Shown piece after piece: positions 1 to 9,497 of a stretch of DNA of 64,000 bases. Source of the DNA: Flavobacterium acetivorans. GTDB lineage: Bacteria > Bacteroidota > Bacteroidia > Flavobacteriales > Flavobacteriaceae. The notes beneath the pieces were generated by a model. That model saw only the letters and a list, made by a program, of their open reading frames with translations. It was not told the DNA's origin and did not search any database. Location: positions 1,612,001-1,676,000 of the forward strand of contig NZ_CP087132.1 of NCBI RefSeq assembly GCF_020911885.1, in the 5' to 3' direction. The translations under genes and the position numbers were made by a program. Numbering within the stretch: the stretch's first letter is position 1; each line of letters begins with the position of its first letter.

Positions 1-258
1 ATACTCATCTTGTCTTCCTTCATCATCCGATGCGCCCATGAGGAATTCACCTGAAGGGATTTGAACCATTCCGTCATAGGAAACCGTTTTTGACTCGCTG
101 ATCGTATCGGTTTTATTTGATGCCGAAAAACGGGATGGGAGAGAAGATTCACAACTCATGGTTTCTTTATTACCCATTTTAGCCACATTTCCCTCTTTTT
201 TACCACAGGCATACATTGAAAATAGTAGTAGTCCAAGAGTAACCGTCTGATGTTTCAT
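1..258 (-). CDS. Formylglycine-generating enzyme-like lipoprotein (N-terminal part)
   Basis: The first 86 codons of a gene that runs off the left edge. The product starts with a lipoprotein signal (MKHQTVTLGLLLFSMYAC, lipobox cysteine at residue 18), then a Ser/Lys-rich linker, then DGMVQIPSGEFLMGASDDEG, which is the usual opening of the FGE-sulfatase (SUMF1/formylglycine-generating) fold. It lies 85 bases downstream of a cysteine-type sulfatase on the same strand, so it probably converts that enzyme's active-site cysteine to formylglycine in the envelope. FGE-fold lipoproteins also include the gliding proteins GldJ and GldK. The sulfatase neighbour argues for a maturation role, but the catalytic cysteines are outside the window. 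Confidence 0.8.
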   Translation of the reverse strand, partial: MKHQTVTLGLLLFSMYACGKKEGNVAKMGNKETMSCESSLPSRFSASNKTDTISESKTVSYDGMVQIPSGEFLMGASDDEGRQDEY

Positions 259-343
259 TTGTTATTTATTTAATCCTGTTTTAAAGCTAAAAATAGTTTT
301 AATGAGCAGTTTATTCTTTATTTTTAAGAAAAATAATTTATTC

Positions 344-1852
344 TTATTTTTTTTGTTCTTTTATTTTTTGCAATAAGCTTGCCAATTCATTTGTAACCTC
401 GGGCTTTTGATTTGCAAGATTTTCTTTTTCTCCAATGTCATTATTCAAATCGTACAATTGTGGTTGCGGATTATTTCCTAATTCTGTATTGGTTAATAAA
501 TCCATCGCCTGTCTGTTGTTGGGTTCGATATATTTCCAATTATCTCTCAGGATTGCTAAGGAAGAGGTCCCTTGCTCAATCAGGATAGTTCTCCCTTTGG
601 TCGTTTTTCCTAACATGGCATCGAGCATATCCTCGCTATCAGTTGCTTCGCTGTCTTCCTTTTTGATGTTGAGTAGTTTTGAAAACGAGGCCATAAAATC
701 AATTTGTGATAGTAAGGCTTGTGATACAGTCGGTTTTGTTTTTGATGGCCAACTTATAAGCATTGGCACCCTTGTTCCTGCTTCAAAAGTACTGTATTTT
801 CCTCCGCGTAAAACACCTGCGGGAGTATGACCGTTTAATTTTGAAACCGCTTCGTCTTGATATCCGTCATCGAGCACGGGACCATTGTCGCTGCTAAAAA
901 CGATTAAAGTATTTTTGGCTATGCCTAAATTCGCCAGTTGTTTCATTATTTCGCCCACTGCCCAATCCATTTGTAAAATGGCATCACCCCGATACCCCAG
1001 ATTACTTTTTCCTTTAAACAGAGTTGAAGGCATTCGGGGTACATGCGGTTCAGTTAGGGAGTAATATAGAAAGAAGGGATTGTTTTTATTGGTGTCGATA
1101 AATTCTTTGGCTTTCGCCAAAAAAGTTAAAGGCATTTCTTCATCAGTCCATCGAGCTTTTTTGCCGCCACTCATGTAACCGATACGACCAATGCCGTTTA
1201 CGATCGTATTGTTGTGACCATGATTGGGTGAAGATGGCATTTTTAACAGTTCAGGATGCTCAGCAGCTGTCGGGTCATTTCCTACTTTTTTCTTATAATC
1301 AACTTCGATGGGATCGTTACGGTCTAGGGCAACCACATGACGATTTTCTATAAACACGCTAGGAACTCTATCGGCAGTTGCCGGAAAAATAAAGGAATAG
1401 TCAAAACCAACTTCGTTTGGTCCGGGTTTTATTTCCCCGTTCCACTCTTTTTCGAGTTTGTCCCCTAATCCCAGATGCCATTTTCCTACTATGCCGGTTT
1501 GATATCCTGCTTTTTGGAATAAGGAAGGCAAGGTTGTTTTGTCCGTTGGGATGATTAAAGCTGCATCTCCAGGTAAAATACTGGTTCCAGCTTTACGCCA
1601 AGGATAAATTCCGGTCATCAATGCATAGCGGGAAGGGGTGCAAGTGGCCGAGGTGGAATGCGCATTGGTAAACCGAACGCCTTGTTTGGCCAGTTTGTCA
1701 ATATTTGGCGTACTGATTTTGGTGGCGCCATAACAGCTTAGGTCACCATAACCTAAATCATCTACGTAGATGAAAACAACATTAGGTTTTTGTTGGGCAA
1801 AGAGTAAACTTGTCATCAAGCATAGAAAAAAAGTATTTCTTACTCTGGTCAT
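344..1852 (-). CDS. Secreted arylsulfatase-type sulfatase (cysteine type)
   Basis: A family S1 sulfatase of 502 residues that hydrolyses sulfate esters, probably on a sulfated glycan, in the periplasm or outside the cell. The start MTRVRNTFFLC is preferred because a typical signal peptide ending at about FAQ follows it; the reading frame extends 14 codons further upstream to position 1894. The metal-binding YVDDLGYGD lies near residues 29-37. The signature C-T-P-S-R at residues 71-75 supplies the cysteine that becomes formylglycine, and SSDNGP follows later. Length and motif order match arylsulfatase A-like enzymes. The FGE-like gene directly downstream fits co-expression of enzyme and activator. 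The natural substrate cannot be told from the sequence. Confidence 0.93.
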   Translation of the reverse strand: MTRVRNTFFLCLMTSLLFAQQKPNVVFIYVDDLGYGDLSCYGATKISTPNIDKLAKQGVRFTNAHSTSATCTPSRYALMTGIYPWRKAGTSILPGDAALIIPTDKTTLPSLFQKAGYQTGIVGKWHLGLGDKLEKEWNGEIKPGPNEVGFDYSFIFPATADRVPSVFIENRHVVALDRNDPIEVDYKKKVGNDPTAAEHPELLKMPSSPNHGHNNTIVNGIGRIGYMSGGKKARWTDEEMPLTFLAKAKEFIDTNKNNPFFLYYSLTEPHVPRMPSTLFKGKSNLGYRGDAILQMDWAVGEIMKQLANLGIAKNTLIVFSSDNGPVLDDGYQDEAVSKLNGHTPAGVLRGGKYSTFEAGTRVPMLISWPSKTKPTVSQALLSQIDFMASFSKLLNIKKEDSEATDSEDMLDAMLGKTTKGRTILIEQGTSSLAILRDNWKYIEPNNRQAMDLLTNTELGNNPQPQLYDLNNDIGEKENLANQKPEVTNELASLLQKIKEQKK

Positions 1853-2072
1853 ATTTTTAGTTTTTAAAGTTAGTTTGTCAGCTAGTGGGTACAAAATTAT
1901 TTTTTGGAGGTTCTAATTTTTTTTAATGCAGGTTTAATTCCAAAAATAGAATAGTTTTTTAAAAAAAATATACTAGTGCCTACCAGTTTGTTTTGGCTTA
2001 AAGCGAAACGGGTTCTTTTTTATTAGTCAGATTTAGTTTTAAAACAGCTTATTTTTTACTCAATTTTCAAAT

Positions 2073-2106
2073 AAATAAGGCTGTCTAAAATTAGACAGCC
2101 TTATTT
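2073..2106 (-). terminator. Intrinsic terminator of the TPM/LemA cluster
   Basis: A perfect 16-base inverted repeat (core AAGGCTGTCTAA / TTAGACAGCCTT) with a minimal loop lies just past the stop codon of the glycine-rich TPM protein. T-rich flanks on both sides suggest it could work in both directions. Confidence 0.75.
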
Positions 2107-2122
2107 ATAATCTTTTGTTTTT

Positions 2123-2935
2123 TTACCAGCTTCCGCCAGATCCACCACCTGAGAATCCTCCGCCACCAAATCCTCCGCCACCAAATCCTCCGCCGAAGCC
2201 ACCTCCAGATGAACCTCCAAAACCGCTTCCGCCTCCTCCGCGACCCAGACTGCTCAATATGATGACGTCTAGTAGACTTGGGCCATGGTGTCCTCCGTTG
2301 TTATTGCCAGAGTTTCCGCCTCCACCGCCTTTGTTTCTCGAAATAAGAATAACAATAAATACGATAATAACGATAAACGGGAGAATAGGAAAGTCCTTCC
2401 CTTTGGTTTGTTTTTTTCTTTCCCCTTTGTATTTGCCTTTAAAAACATCAATCAGGGCGTCCGTACCTTTATCAAGTCCTTTGTAATAGCTTCCGGCTTT
2501 AAATTCGGGAATGATAATGTTTCGGGTGATTTCCCCTCCAATCCCTGCTGTCAATCGGTCTTCGAGTCCGTAACCAGGAGAGATCCATATTTTTCTTTCG
2601 GCTTTAGCCAATAAAATAAGAACGCCATTGTCGTCTTTTTCTGTCCCTCCAATTCCCCATGTTTGTCCCCATTTTGGAGTTAGAATTCCAATATCTTCAC
2701 CTTTCAGGCTTTCAATTGTAATTACTACGATTTGGGTTGTGGTAGAATCAGAATATTTGATGAGTTTTTCTTCTAATTGTGCTTTTTCATTTGCGCTTAG
2801 TACCTTGGCATAGTCGTACACAGAAGTCTGAAAACTCGGTTTTTCAGGGATTGTAAATTGAGCAAAACCAATTTGAGTGATAAATAAACAAACGAACAGT
2901 TTTAGGGAAAAAGAAATAGTTTTTTTTGTTTTCAT
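2123..2935 (-). CDS. TPM-domain membrane protein with glycine-rich tail (YgcG-like)
   Basis: 270 residues: a signal peptide (to about residue 25), a TPM domain (about 35-170), one membrane helix (about 187-203) and a tail of some 65 residues made almost wholly of Gly, Ser and Phe. This is the common YgcG/TPM architecture. Its biochemical role is uncertain; TPM domains have been linked to phosphatase activity and, in plants, to photosystem II repair. The gene overlaps the preceding short TPM gene by one base and follows lemA, a neighbourhood widely seen in Bacteroidota. An envelope role is inferred. Confidence 0.9.
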   Translation of the reverse strand: MKTKKTISFSLKLFVCLFITQIGFAQFTIPEKPSFQTSVYDYAKVLSANEKAQLEEKLIKYSDSTTTQIVVITIESLKGEDIGILTPKWGQTWGIGGTEKDDNGVLILLAKAERKIWISPGYGLEDRLTAGIGGEITRNIIIPEFKAGSYYKGLDKGTDALIDVFKGKYKGERKKQTKGKDFPILPFIVIIVFIVILISRNKGGGGGNSGNNNGGHHGPSLLDVIILSSLGRGGGGSGFGGSSGGGFGGGFGGGGFGGGGFSGGGSGGSW

Positions 2936-3372
2936 TATCCTTTTGATATTTCGTTTGATAATTCATTAACGTCCCCTTCTTGGTAAGGGAAATGTTTTTT
3001 TAATTGTTCTCCAGCTCTGTCAATTCCGTCAATAAGTCCTTGTTTGAAATTGCTGTTTTTAAAATGGGCTACCATAATATCTTTGGTACAATCCCAGAAA
3101 TCATGACCAACAATATCATTAATTCCTTGATCTCCACAAATTACAAAGGTTCTGTCTTCTATGGCTACGTAAATTAACACACCGTTTTTGAGTTGGGTCT
3201 CGTCCATTTTTAGGTCATGAAAAACTTCCAATGCACGATCATAGGGATCTAGTTCTGTTGTTTTTTCTAGATGAACTCGAATCTCTCCAGAAGTATTTTT
3301 TTCGGCCAAACGAATGGCTTCCACAATTTCTTGTTCTTCTTTTTGGGTTAAAAAATCTTCTACTTTTGACAT
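2935..3372 (-). CDS. Short TPM-domain protein
   Basis: 145 residues, essentially a single TPM domain (for example NTSGEIRVHLEK, GVLIYVAIEDRTFVICGDQGI) without a signal peptide or membrane segment, so probably facing the cytoplasm. Its last base is the first base of the next TPM gene, which suggests translational coupling. The lemA-TPM-TPM order is conserved in Flavobacteriia as I know it, but no precise function is established. Confidence 0.88.
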   Translation of the reverse strand: MSKVEDFLTQKEEQEIVEAIRLAEKNTSGEIRVHLEKTTELDPYDRALEVFHDLKMDETQLKNGVLIYVAIEDRTFVICGDQGINDIVGHDFWDCTKDIMVAHFKNSNFKQGLIDGIDRAGEQLKKHFPYQEGDVNELSNEISKG

Positions 3373-3392
3373 GGGAAAAATTTTTGAATGAA

Positions 3393-3447
3393 GATTAACG
3401 ATTTTTGATTTTAGAAGTATTTATTCTGTGATCAAAAATCGTTAATC
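3393..3447. repeat. 17-bp perfect inverted repeat between lemA and the TPM genes
   Basis: GATTAACGATTTTTGAT at 3393-3409 is exactly complementary to 3431-3447, with a 21-base loop. It sits within the presumed cluster transcript, has no T-tract, and is followed by further TCGAAAATCTGAAATCG-like sequence. It looks like a dispersed intergenic repeat or an RNA-processing hairpin rather than a terminator. Confidence 0.6.
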
Positions 3448-3466
3448 GAAAATCTGAAATCGTTTT

Positions 3467-4054
3467 TTAGAATTTTACTTCCACAGGTTTCTCAGCTCCT
3501 TCCACAGCGTTAAAATAAGCTTTTTCTTTAAAACCAAACATGCCTGCAAATAATGAATTTGGGAAAGTTTTAATATGAGTATTGTATGGTTTTACTGCTT
3601 CGTTAAAACGAGTTCTAGCTGTTAATATTTGATTTTCGGTGCTTGCCAGTTCATCTTGTAATTTCAAGAAATTTTGGTTGGCTTTCAAATCAGGATATTT
3701 TTCAACTGTAACTAATAAGCGAGATAATGAGCTACTAACACCGCTTTGAGCTTTGTTAAATGCGGCCAATTGTTCAGGAGTAATATTTGTAGGGTCTACG
3801 GTTGTTTGTGTTGCCTTTGCACGGGCTTCAATAACAGCAGTCAAAGTGCTTTTTTCAAAATCAGCAGCTCCTTTTACGGTGTTGACTAAGTTTCCAATTA
3901 GGTCATTTCGTCTTTGGTAAGCAGTTTGTACGTCTCCCCATGATTGTTCAACGGTTTGATTTAAAGTTACGGCTGTATTGTTAATTCCTTTAACCCAGCT
4001 GTAAATCCCAAAAATAATAACGGCTCCAATAATCCAAGGCAAAAATCTTTTCAT
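3467..4054 (-). CDS. LemA family protein
   Basis: 195 residues with one N-terminal membrane helix (about residues 5-20) followed by the all-helical LemA domain, including the conserved VEQSWGDVQTAYQRRNDLIGNLVNTVKG and the late NSLFAGMFGFKEKAYF. LemA proteins are anchored in the inner membrane with the helical bundle outside; their function remains poorly defined. It lies between a MerR regulator gene and two TPM-domain genes, the usual partners. Confidence 0.93.
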   Translation of the reverse strand: MKRFLPWIIGAVIIFGIYSWVKGINNTAVTLNQTVEQSWGDVQTAYQRRNDLIGNLVNTVKGAADFEKSTLTAVIEARAKATQTTVDPTNITPEQLAAFNKAQSGVSSSLSRLLVTVEKYPDLKANQNFLKLQDELASTENQILTARTRFNEAVKPYNTHIKTFPNSLFAGMFGFKEKAYFNAVEGAEKPVEVKF

Positions 4055-4113
4055 GTTTGTTTAATTTAAAGTTTAATATTAAGGTTTTTATTTTGTATTC
4101 ATCAATCCAAAAA

Positions 4114-4458
4114 TTATAATTGATTTTTTATATTAGTTAATTGTGTTCTGATACCTTCCAGTTTTCGAATAATTTCAAACTTATCCAAAGTTTTCTTTTG
4201 ACCTTCTTTCAAATGGATTTTGGCTCCTTCAAGGGTAAAACCTCTTTCTTTTACCAAATGGTAAATTAGCTGTAGGTTTTTGATATCCTCGGGCGTAAAC
4301 ATTCTGTTGCCTTTCGCGTTTTTCTTTGGTTTAAGAATGTCGAACTCACTATCCCAAAAACGGATAAGAGATGCATTTACATCAAAAGCCTTGGCAACCT
4401 CGCCAATGCTGTAATATCTTTTATCAGCAGATAGTTCTATATGCATTTTTTGTTTCAA
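4114..4458 (-). CDS. MerR family transcriptional regulator
   Basis: 114 residues. A winged-helix MerR DNA-binding domain fills residues 11-80 (YYSIGEVAKAFDVNASLIRFWDSEF, then GNRMFTPEDIKNLQLIYHLVKERG), followed by a short coiled dimerisation helix. There is no C-terminal effector domain and there are no metal-binding cysteines, so the signal is unknown. The gene lies between an M23 peptidase gene and lemA on the same strand, a position this small regulator commonly has in Flavobacteriia. A 14-base direct repeat (GTTTCAAGTTTAAT) is found just upstream of its start, at about 4450-4479. Confidence 0.9.
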   Translation of the reverse strand: MKQKMHIELSADKRYYSIGEVAKAFDVNASLIRFWDSEFDILKPKKNAKGNRMFTPEDIKNLQLIYHLVKERGFTLEGAKIHLKEGQKKTLDKFEIIRKLEGIRTQLTNIKNQL

Positions 4459-4515
4459 GTTTAATGTTTCAAGTTTAAAGCAAAATACTTTGCTAACAAG
4501 CTCTTATATTATAAA

Positions 4516-5493
4516 TTAATCCAGCGATTGATTTTCTTGGTTCGCCAGTTTTGAAATAGCAACATATTCGACAGCCGAAATATTGCCGTAATAAAAATTA
4601 AGCGGATTGACCACTTTACCGTCTTTGTGGACTTCATAATGCAAATGAGGCCCTTCGGATCTTCCTGTGCTGCCTACATAACCAATAATGTCACCTCGCT
4701 TTACTCTTTGTCCGGCTCGACAGTTGTATTTGCTCAAATGGGCGTATAAAGTTTCGTATCCATAACCATGCCTAATTACTACGTGATTCCCAAAACCGGA
4801 AGCTTTATTGTCAGCTTGACTTACTACTCCGTCTCCGGTGGCAAAAACCGGAGTGCCTGTTTTTGCTGTAAAGTCCATTCCTTCATGCATTTTCTTAGCT
4901 TTTGTAAATGGATCTGTCCGGTAGCCAAAACCTGAAGCCATTCGTTTTAAATTTTCATTTCTCACAGGTTGAATGGCAGGAATGGCAGACAATAATTTGT
5001 CTTTCTCTTTGGCCAGTTTTAAGATGTGGTCTAGCGATTTTGATTGTATTGCTAATTGTTTGCTAAGAACATCTATTCTTTTTGTCGTGTTTAGGACTAA
5101 CTGGGTGTTGTCATAACCTTCTAAAGCGGTGTATCTATTGATGTCTTTATAGCCTGATTTTCTTTCCTCTTCTGGAATGGGAGCGGTATTAAAATAGGTG
5201 CGGTATAAATTGTTGTCTCGGTCTTCAATGGCTTCAATGACATCGTCTACCTGATCCATTTTTTTATTCAAAACCGCATAATTCAGTTTTAAATTTTCAA
5301 TTTCACGTATTAACAAACGATCTTTTGGTGTGTCGAAATAAGGAGTGTTCAGTAAAATGACAAAACTGATGAAACCAAATAATGCCGAAGCCACTAAAAA
5401 TAAGGCTGCGAAGCCAAATTTCCATCGTTTTTTTGTTTTAATTTTTCGATACGCCAGATTTTCGGAATCGTAATAATATTTTACTTTCGCCAT
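4516..5493 (-). CDS. M23 family metallopeptidase (cell-wall endopeptidase)
   Basis: 325 residues: a short basic cytoplasmic tail, one membrane helix (about 28-50), a coiled-coil-prone stretch (about 55-180) and a C-terminal LytM/M23 domain (about 185-300). The zinc ligands are visible as the H and D of MHEGMDF and the second H of GPHLHYEV. All ligands look intact, so it may cleave peptidoglycan cross-links directly rather than only activating an amidase. It is the first gene of the minus-strand cluster with MerR, LemA and the TPM proteins, and is divergent from alaS. Confidence 0.92.
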   Translation of the reverse strand: MAKVKYYYDSENLAYRKIKTKKRWKFGFAALFLVASALFGFISFVILLNTPYFDTPKDRLLIREIENLKLNYAVLNKKMDQVDDVIEAIEDRDNNLYRTYFNTAPIPEEERKSGYKDINRYTALEGYDNTQLVLNTTKRIDVLSKQLAIQSKSLDHILKLAKEKDKLLSAIPAIQPVRNENLKRMASGFGYRTDPFTKAKKMHEGMDFTAKTGTPVFATGDGVVSQADNKASGFGNHVVIRHGYGYETLYAHLSKYNCRAGQRVKRGDIIGYVGSTGRSEGPHLHYEVHKDGKVVNPLNFYYGNISAVEYVAISKLANQENQSLD

Positions 5494-5507
5494 ATTTTAA
5501 AATACCC

Positions 5508-5515
5508 TATTTTTG
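5508..5515 (+). promoter_or_regulatory. Candidate -7 promoter element (TATTTTTG) upstream of alaS
   Basis: It matches the Bacteroidota TAnnTTTG consensus and lies just outside the divergent peptidase gene, about 200 bases before alaS. The intervening leader is A/T rich and I see no recognisable riboswitch in it. No clear -33 TTTG box was found. Confidence 0.4.
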
Positions 5516-5713
5516 CACCTTATAAAGTGTTAGTTGAACAAATTTAATAAATGTTTCATTTGTTCAATCTTTTTTAGGCAATAAATAAAATATAAAACGG
5601 ATTAAAAGATTTAAAAATTTAATGATTGAAAGATTATTGAATTTTTGATTTTGATAAAAAAATAAATTTAAAAACTTTGTGCCTTAGCGCCTTAGTGAAA
5701 AAAAAATAAATAA

Positions 5714-8377
5714 ATGAACTCACAAGAAGTACGTAGACAATTTCTGGATTTTTTTCAAAGTAAAGGGCATTTAATTGTTCCTTCGGCACCGATTGTTCTA
5801 AAAGATGATCCTACCCTGATGTTCAACAACTCAGGAATGGCACAGTTTAAAGAATATTTTTTAGGAAACGCCACACCAAAAAGCGCTAGAATTGCTGACA
5901 CACAAAAATGTCTTCGTGTTTCAGGAAAGCATAATGATTTAGAAGATGTAGGTTTTGATACCTATCACCACACGATGTTCGAAATGCTAGGAAATTGGTC
6001 TTTTGGAGATTATTTCAAAAAAGAAGCTTTACCTTGGGCTTGGGAATTTTTGACCGAAGTTTTAAAATTAGACAAAGACCGTTTGTATGTTTCTGTTTTT
6101 GAAGGAAACGAAGCTGAGAATGTGCCTTTTGACCAAGAAGCTTTTGATATTTGGAAACAATTTGTTTCGGAAGACCGCATTATTCTTGGAAACAAAAAAG
6201 ACAATTTCTGGGAAATGGGAGATCAGGGACCTTGCGGACCTTGTTCTGAAATTCATATTGATTTGCGTACCGATGAAGAAAGAGCTTCTGTTTCGGGTAG
6301 AAGTTTAGTCAATGCCGATCATCCGCAGGTAGTCGAAATCTGGAACAACGTATTTATGGAATTCAACCGTAAAGCCGATGGTTCTTTAGAAAAATTACCG
6401 GCGCAACACGTTGATACAGGAATGGGATTTGAGCGTTTGTGTATGGCGATGCAAAATGTAACGTCAAACTATGATACCGATGTTTTCACGCCGCTTATTG
6501 AAAAAGTGGAGCAAATTACAGGATTGAAATACACTTCAAACGAAGTGAAAAATGTTTCTGAAGAACAAAATAAAACCAATATTGCTATTCGTGTAATTGT
6601 AGATCACGTTCGTGCTGTAGCTTTCGCTATTGCCGACGGACAATTGCCATCGAATACGGGAGCGGGTTATGTAATTCGTCGTATTTTGCGTCGTGCTATT
6701 CGTTACGGATTTACATTTTTGGGTACAAAAGAGCCGTTTATCTATCAATTGGTGGCTGTTTTGGCAGATCAAATGGGAGAGTTTTTCCCAGAAATCAAAA
6801 AACAACAAACTTTGGTTACTAATGTAATCCGTGAGGAAGAAGCTTCTTTCTTGAGAACAATTGAAAATGGTCTTAGTAAAATTAATTTGCACATAGGATT
6901 AATTCAAGGCTTGAAAGAAGAAGGAGCTCATCCAGAAAAATTAATAAGTGGTAATCTTGCATTTGAACTTTACGACACTTATGGTTTCCCACTTGATTTA
7001 ACAGAATTAATTGCTAGAGAAAATAAATTTTCTGTTGATATTGAAGGATTTGAAAAGAACATGCAAGAACAAAAAACACGTTCTCGTGCGGCTTCGGAAG
7101 TTTCTACAGATGACTGGAAAATTCTGGTTGATGGAAATACGGAATCTTTTGTTGGTTACGATCAAACAGAAAACGAAGTAAAAATTACTCGCATTCGTAA
7201 AGTAGATTCTAAAAAAGATGGTGTTTTGTACCAAATTGTTTTAGATGCTACGCCATTTTATCCGGAAGGAGGAGGACAGGTGGGAGACAAAGGAACATTG
7301 GTTTCGGCAAATGAAAGCATTGAAATTATAGATACCAAGAAAGAAAATAATTTAATTCTGCATTTTGCTAAAAAATTACCGGAAAATCTAAACGCCTCTT
7401 TCGTAGCAAAAGTAAATACCAATTTAAGAGCAGATACGTCTAAAAATCACTCAGCGACGCACTTAATGCACCAGGCTTTGCGATCTATTTTAGGAACGCA
7501 TGTGGAGCAAAAAGGATCTTTGGTCAATCCAAATTATCTGCGTTTTGACTTTTCACATTTTGCAAAAGTAACCGATGAGGAATTACAGCAAGTTGAAGAC
7601 TTTGTTAATGCGAGAATTCAAGAGCAATTGCCCTTAATTGAAAGAAGAAGCATCCCAATCCAACAAGCCTTAGACGAAGGTGCGATGGCTTTGTTTGGGG
7701 AAAAATACGGAGATCATGTTCGTGCAATTAAATTTGGAGACAGCATGGAATTGTGTGGTGGAATCCATGTAAGCAATACAGCTGATATTTGGTCATTCAA
7801 AATTGTTTCTGAAGGAGCAGTTGCAGCTGGAATTCGCCGTATTGAAGCTATTACAGGCGATGGTGTAAGACAATTTTTTGCTTCGCAGGAAGAATTGTTG
7901 AGCGAAATCAAATCAGCATTGAAAAATCCACAGGATGCGGTAAAAGCTGTAGTTTCATTACAAGATGAAAATGCCAAATTGAAAAAACAGTTGGAAGCTT
8001 TGTTGAAAGAGAAAGCCAAAAACATGAAAGGTGATTTGATCAAAGAATTGCAAGAAATAAACGGTGTTCAGTTCTTAGCTAAACAAGTCGATTTGAATCC
8101 GGAAGGAGCTAAAGATTTGGCTTATGAATTAGGAAATTTAGGCACAAACTTATTTTTAGTTTTGGCTACATCCGAAGAAGGAAAACCAATGTTGAGCTGT
8201 TATATTTCTAAGGAATTGGTTGCCGATAAAAATCTGAATGCGGGTCAGGTAGTTCGCGAATTAGGAAAATTTATCCAAGGTGGAGGAGGAGGGCAGCCTT
8301 TCTTTGCAACTGCAGGAGGAAAAAATGCTGCCGGAATTCCGGAAGCTTTAGCAAAAGCAATTGATTTTGTAAAATAG
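5714..8377 (+). CDS. alaS: Alanyl-tRNA synthetase
   Basis: 887 residues, the normal size for Bacteroidota AlaRS. It charges tRNA-Ala in the cytoplasm. The class II catalytic domain opens with [18 protein letters not shown], with motif 2 around [28 protein letters not shown]. The editing domain carries the zinc-binding NHSATHLMH (HxxxH) and CGGIH motifs. The C-terminal DHHA1 domain ends in the glycine loop [16 protein letters not shown]. It is a single-gene unit with its own terminator. Confidence 0.98.
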   Translation: MNSQEVRRQFLDFFQSKGHLIVPSAPIVLKDDPTLMFNNSGMAQFKEYFLGNATPKSARIADTQKCLRVSGKHNDLEDVGFDTYHHTMFEMLGNWSFGDYFKKEALPWAWEFLTEVLKLDKDRLYVSVFEGNEAENVPFDQEAFDIWKQFVSEDRIILGNKKDNFWEMGDQGPCGPCSEIHIDLRTDEERASVSGRSLVNADHPQVVEIWNNVFMEFNRKADGSLEKLPAQHVDTGMGFERLCMAMQNVTSNYDTDVFTPLIEKVEQITGLKYTSNEVKNVSEEQNKTNIAIRVIVDHVRAVAFAIADGQLPSNTGAGYVIRRILRRAIRYGFTFLGTKEPFIYQLVAVLADQMGEFFPEIKKQQTLVTNVIREEEASFLRTIENGLSKINLHIGLIQGLKEEGAHPEKLISGNLAFELYDTYGFPLDLTELIARENKFSVDIEGFEKNMQEQKTRSRAASEVSTDDWKILVDGNTESFVGYDQTENEVKITRIRKVDSKKDGVLYQIVLDATPFYPEGGGQVGDKGTLVSANESIEIIDTKKENNLILHFAKKLPENLNASFVAKVNTNLRADTSKNHSATHLMHQALRSILGTHVEQKGSLVNPNYLRFDFSHFAKVTDEELQQVEDFVNARIQEQLPLIERRSIPIQQALDEGAMALFGEKYGDHVRAIKFGDSMELCGGIHVSNTADIWSFKIVSEGAVAAGIRRIEAITGDGVRQFFASQEELLSEIKSALKNPQDAVKAVVSLQDENAKLKKQLEALLKEKAKNMKGDLIKELQEINGVQFLAKQVDLNPEGAKDLAYELGNLGTNLFLVLATSEEGKPMLSCYISKELVADKNLNAGQVVRELGKFIQGGGGGQPFFATAGGKNAAGIPEALAKAIDFVK

Positions 8378-8400
8378 TTTCGAATATTTTTTTAATATAG

Positions 8401-8439
8401 AAAAGACCTCTTCTAATTTGTTTGGAAGAGGTTTTTTTT
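8401..8439 (+). terminator. Intrinsic terminator after alaS
   Basis: The stem ACCTCTTC / GAAGAGGT is followed by seven T, 24 bases after the alaS stop codon; the A-rich 5' flank could extend the stem. Confidence 0.85.
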
Positions 8440-8696
8440 ATGAATTTCTTTTGATAAAGTTAGGGAATAATCTACTTTTTGTGATTATTTTAATGGTTAA
8501 GTGTCTGAAATAGAGTTCCTCGAAAAAAAAATAGTATTTTGTAAATGCCCAAGAATAGTTGTGTTAAAAAACACTGTTTGACGAGTTTTTTAGCTAATTA
8601 ACGTTCTTTTAAGGTGTTAGTGAATTAAGATTTTAACTTTAGCCAGTAAAATAGTTTGTGTTGAATTAGATTGAATTTATTCTAAAAATAGCTGGC
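8440..8696. other. Intergenic region with no recognised gene
   Basis: A/T-rich spacer. I see no RNA gene. The only structure of note is AGCCAG (8641-8646) complementary to CTGGCT (8692-8697), which closes a loop ending at the proposed TTG start of the next gene. A weak promoter-like TAACTTTA precedes it. Confidence 0.5.
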
Positions 8697-9467
8697 TTGG
8701 GAGAGGTAAATAAAATAGTAAGTCTTTTGATGGTTTCGATAGTAGTACTTTGTTCTTGTTCAGAAGATAAAGTAAGTACGGATAAACTCTTGAGAAAAAC
8801 AGTTAAAATTTCTGAAAATGGAACTTCGACCACTACTTTGTATAATTACAATGGCAATGAAATAGTAAGTGTTGACGGAGCAAAGAAATACATTAGCTAT
8901 ACTTATACGGATGGTCTCATTACTAAAATTATAACTAAAGACAAAGAGAGTCAATGGAGTGTCACATTAGATTATACCTATAATAAAGCACAATTAGTGC
9001 GCATGCATTCTTCAGAGGGTTATGTGATGAATTATAGTCATAAGGGAGATGGAACTGTTTCTTATGAGAAAGTAGTACTAGATTCTCAAAATCAGGAAAC
9101 AAAAGTATTTCATGGAATTTTATATTTTGAAAATTGGAATTTAGTTAAAGATGAACGGATTTTTGACGATTCGCCGCAAGGTGTGTTATCTAAACAAAAA
9201 GTAAGTTTTGAATACGATTCCAAGAATAATCCTTTTTATAACATCTTAGGATATGCTAAGTTGTTAAGTCATAATGAGGTGATTTCAATTAATAATAATA
9301 GGTTGGCTGTAGTGGAGCGAGTTGTTATCCAAGATGATCAATTGACTTCATCGGCAAATTTGTATCAAGGTGTTTTTAAATATGACACTGATGATTATCC
9401 TGTAGAACACGTTACTGAAGCCAGTATTGTAAACCCAAATTATGTGAAAACCCAGTTTTTCTATTAA
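8697..9467 (+). CDS. Hypothetical lipoprotein
   Basis: 256 residues, unrecognised. The N-terminus (MGEVNKIVSLLMVSIVVLCSC) is a lipoprotein signal with the lipobox cysteine at about residue 21. The rest consists of short alternating strands such as TTTLYNYNGNEIVSVDGAKKYISYTYTDGLITKII, resembling RHS/YD-like beta repeats seen in secreted Bacteroidota proteins (LRKTVKISENGT..YxYdgnxi). The chosen start is TTG because no ATG precedes the signal sequence in frame and the internal ATG would leave too short a signal. It is probably surface or periplasmic. Confidence 0.65.
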   Translation: MGEVNKIVSLLMVSIVVLCSCSEDKVSTDKLLRKTVKISENGTSTTTLYNYNGNEIVSVDGAKKYISYTYTDGLITKIITKDKESQWSVTLDYTYNKAQLVRMHSSEGYVMNYSHKGDGTVSYEKVVLDSQNQETKVFHGILYFENWNLVKDERIFDDSPQGVLSKQKVSFEYDSKNNPFYNILGYAKLLSHNEVISINNNRLAVVERVVIQDDQLTSSANLYQGVFKYDTDDYPVEHVTEASIVNPNYVKTQFFY

Positions 9468-9497
9468 TTAATACTTAATTTTGGGAAAAAATATAAA

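Noticed and set aside
2115..2486. Proline-rich open frame on the plus strand
   Set aside because: It is the reverse of the glycine-rich tail of the TPM protein; Gly codons read as Pro on the opposite strand.
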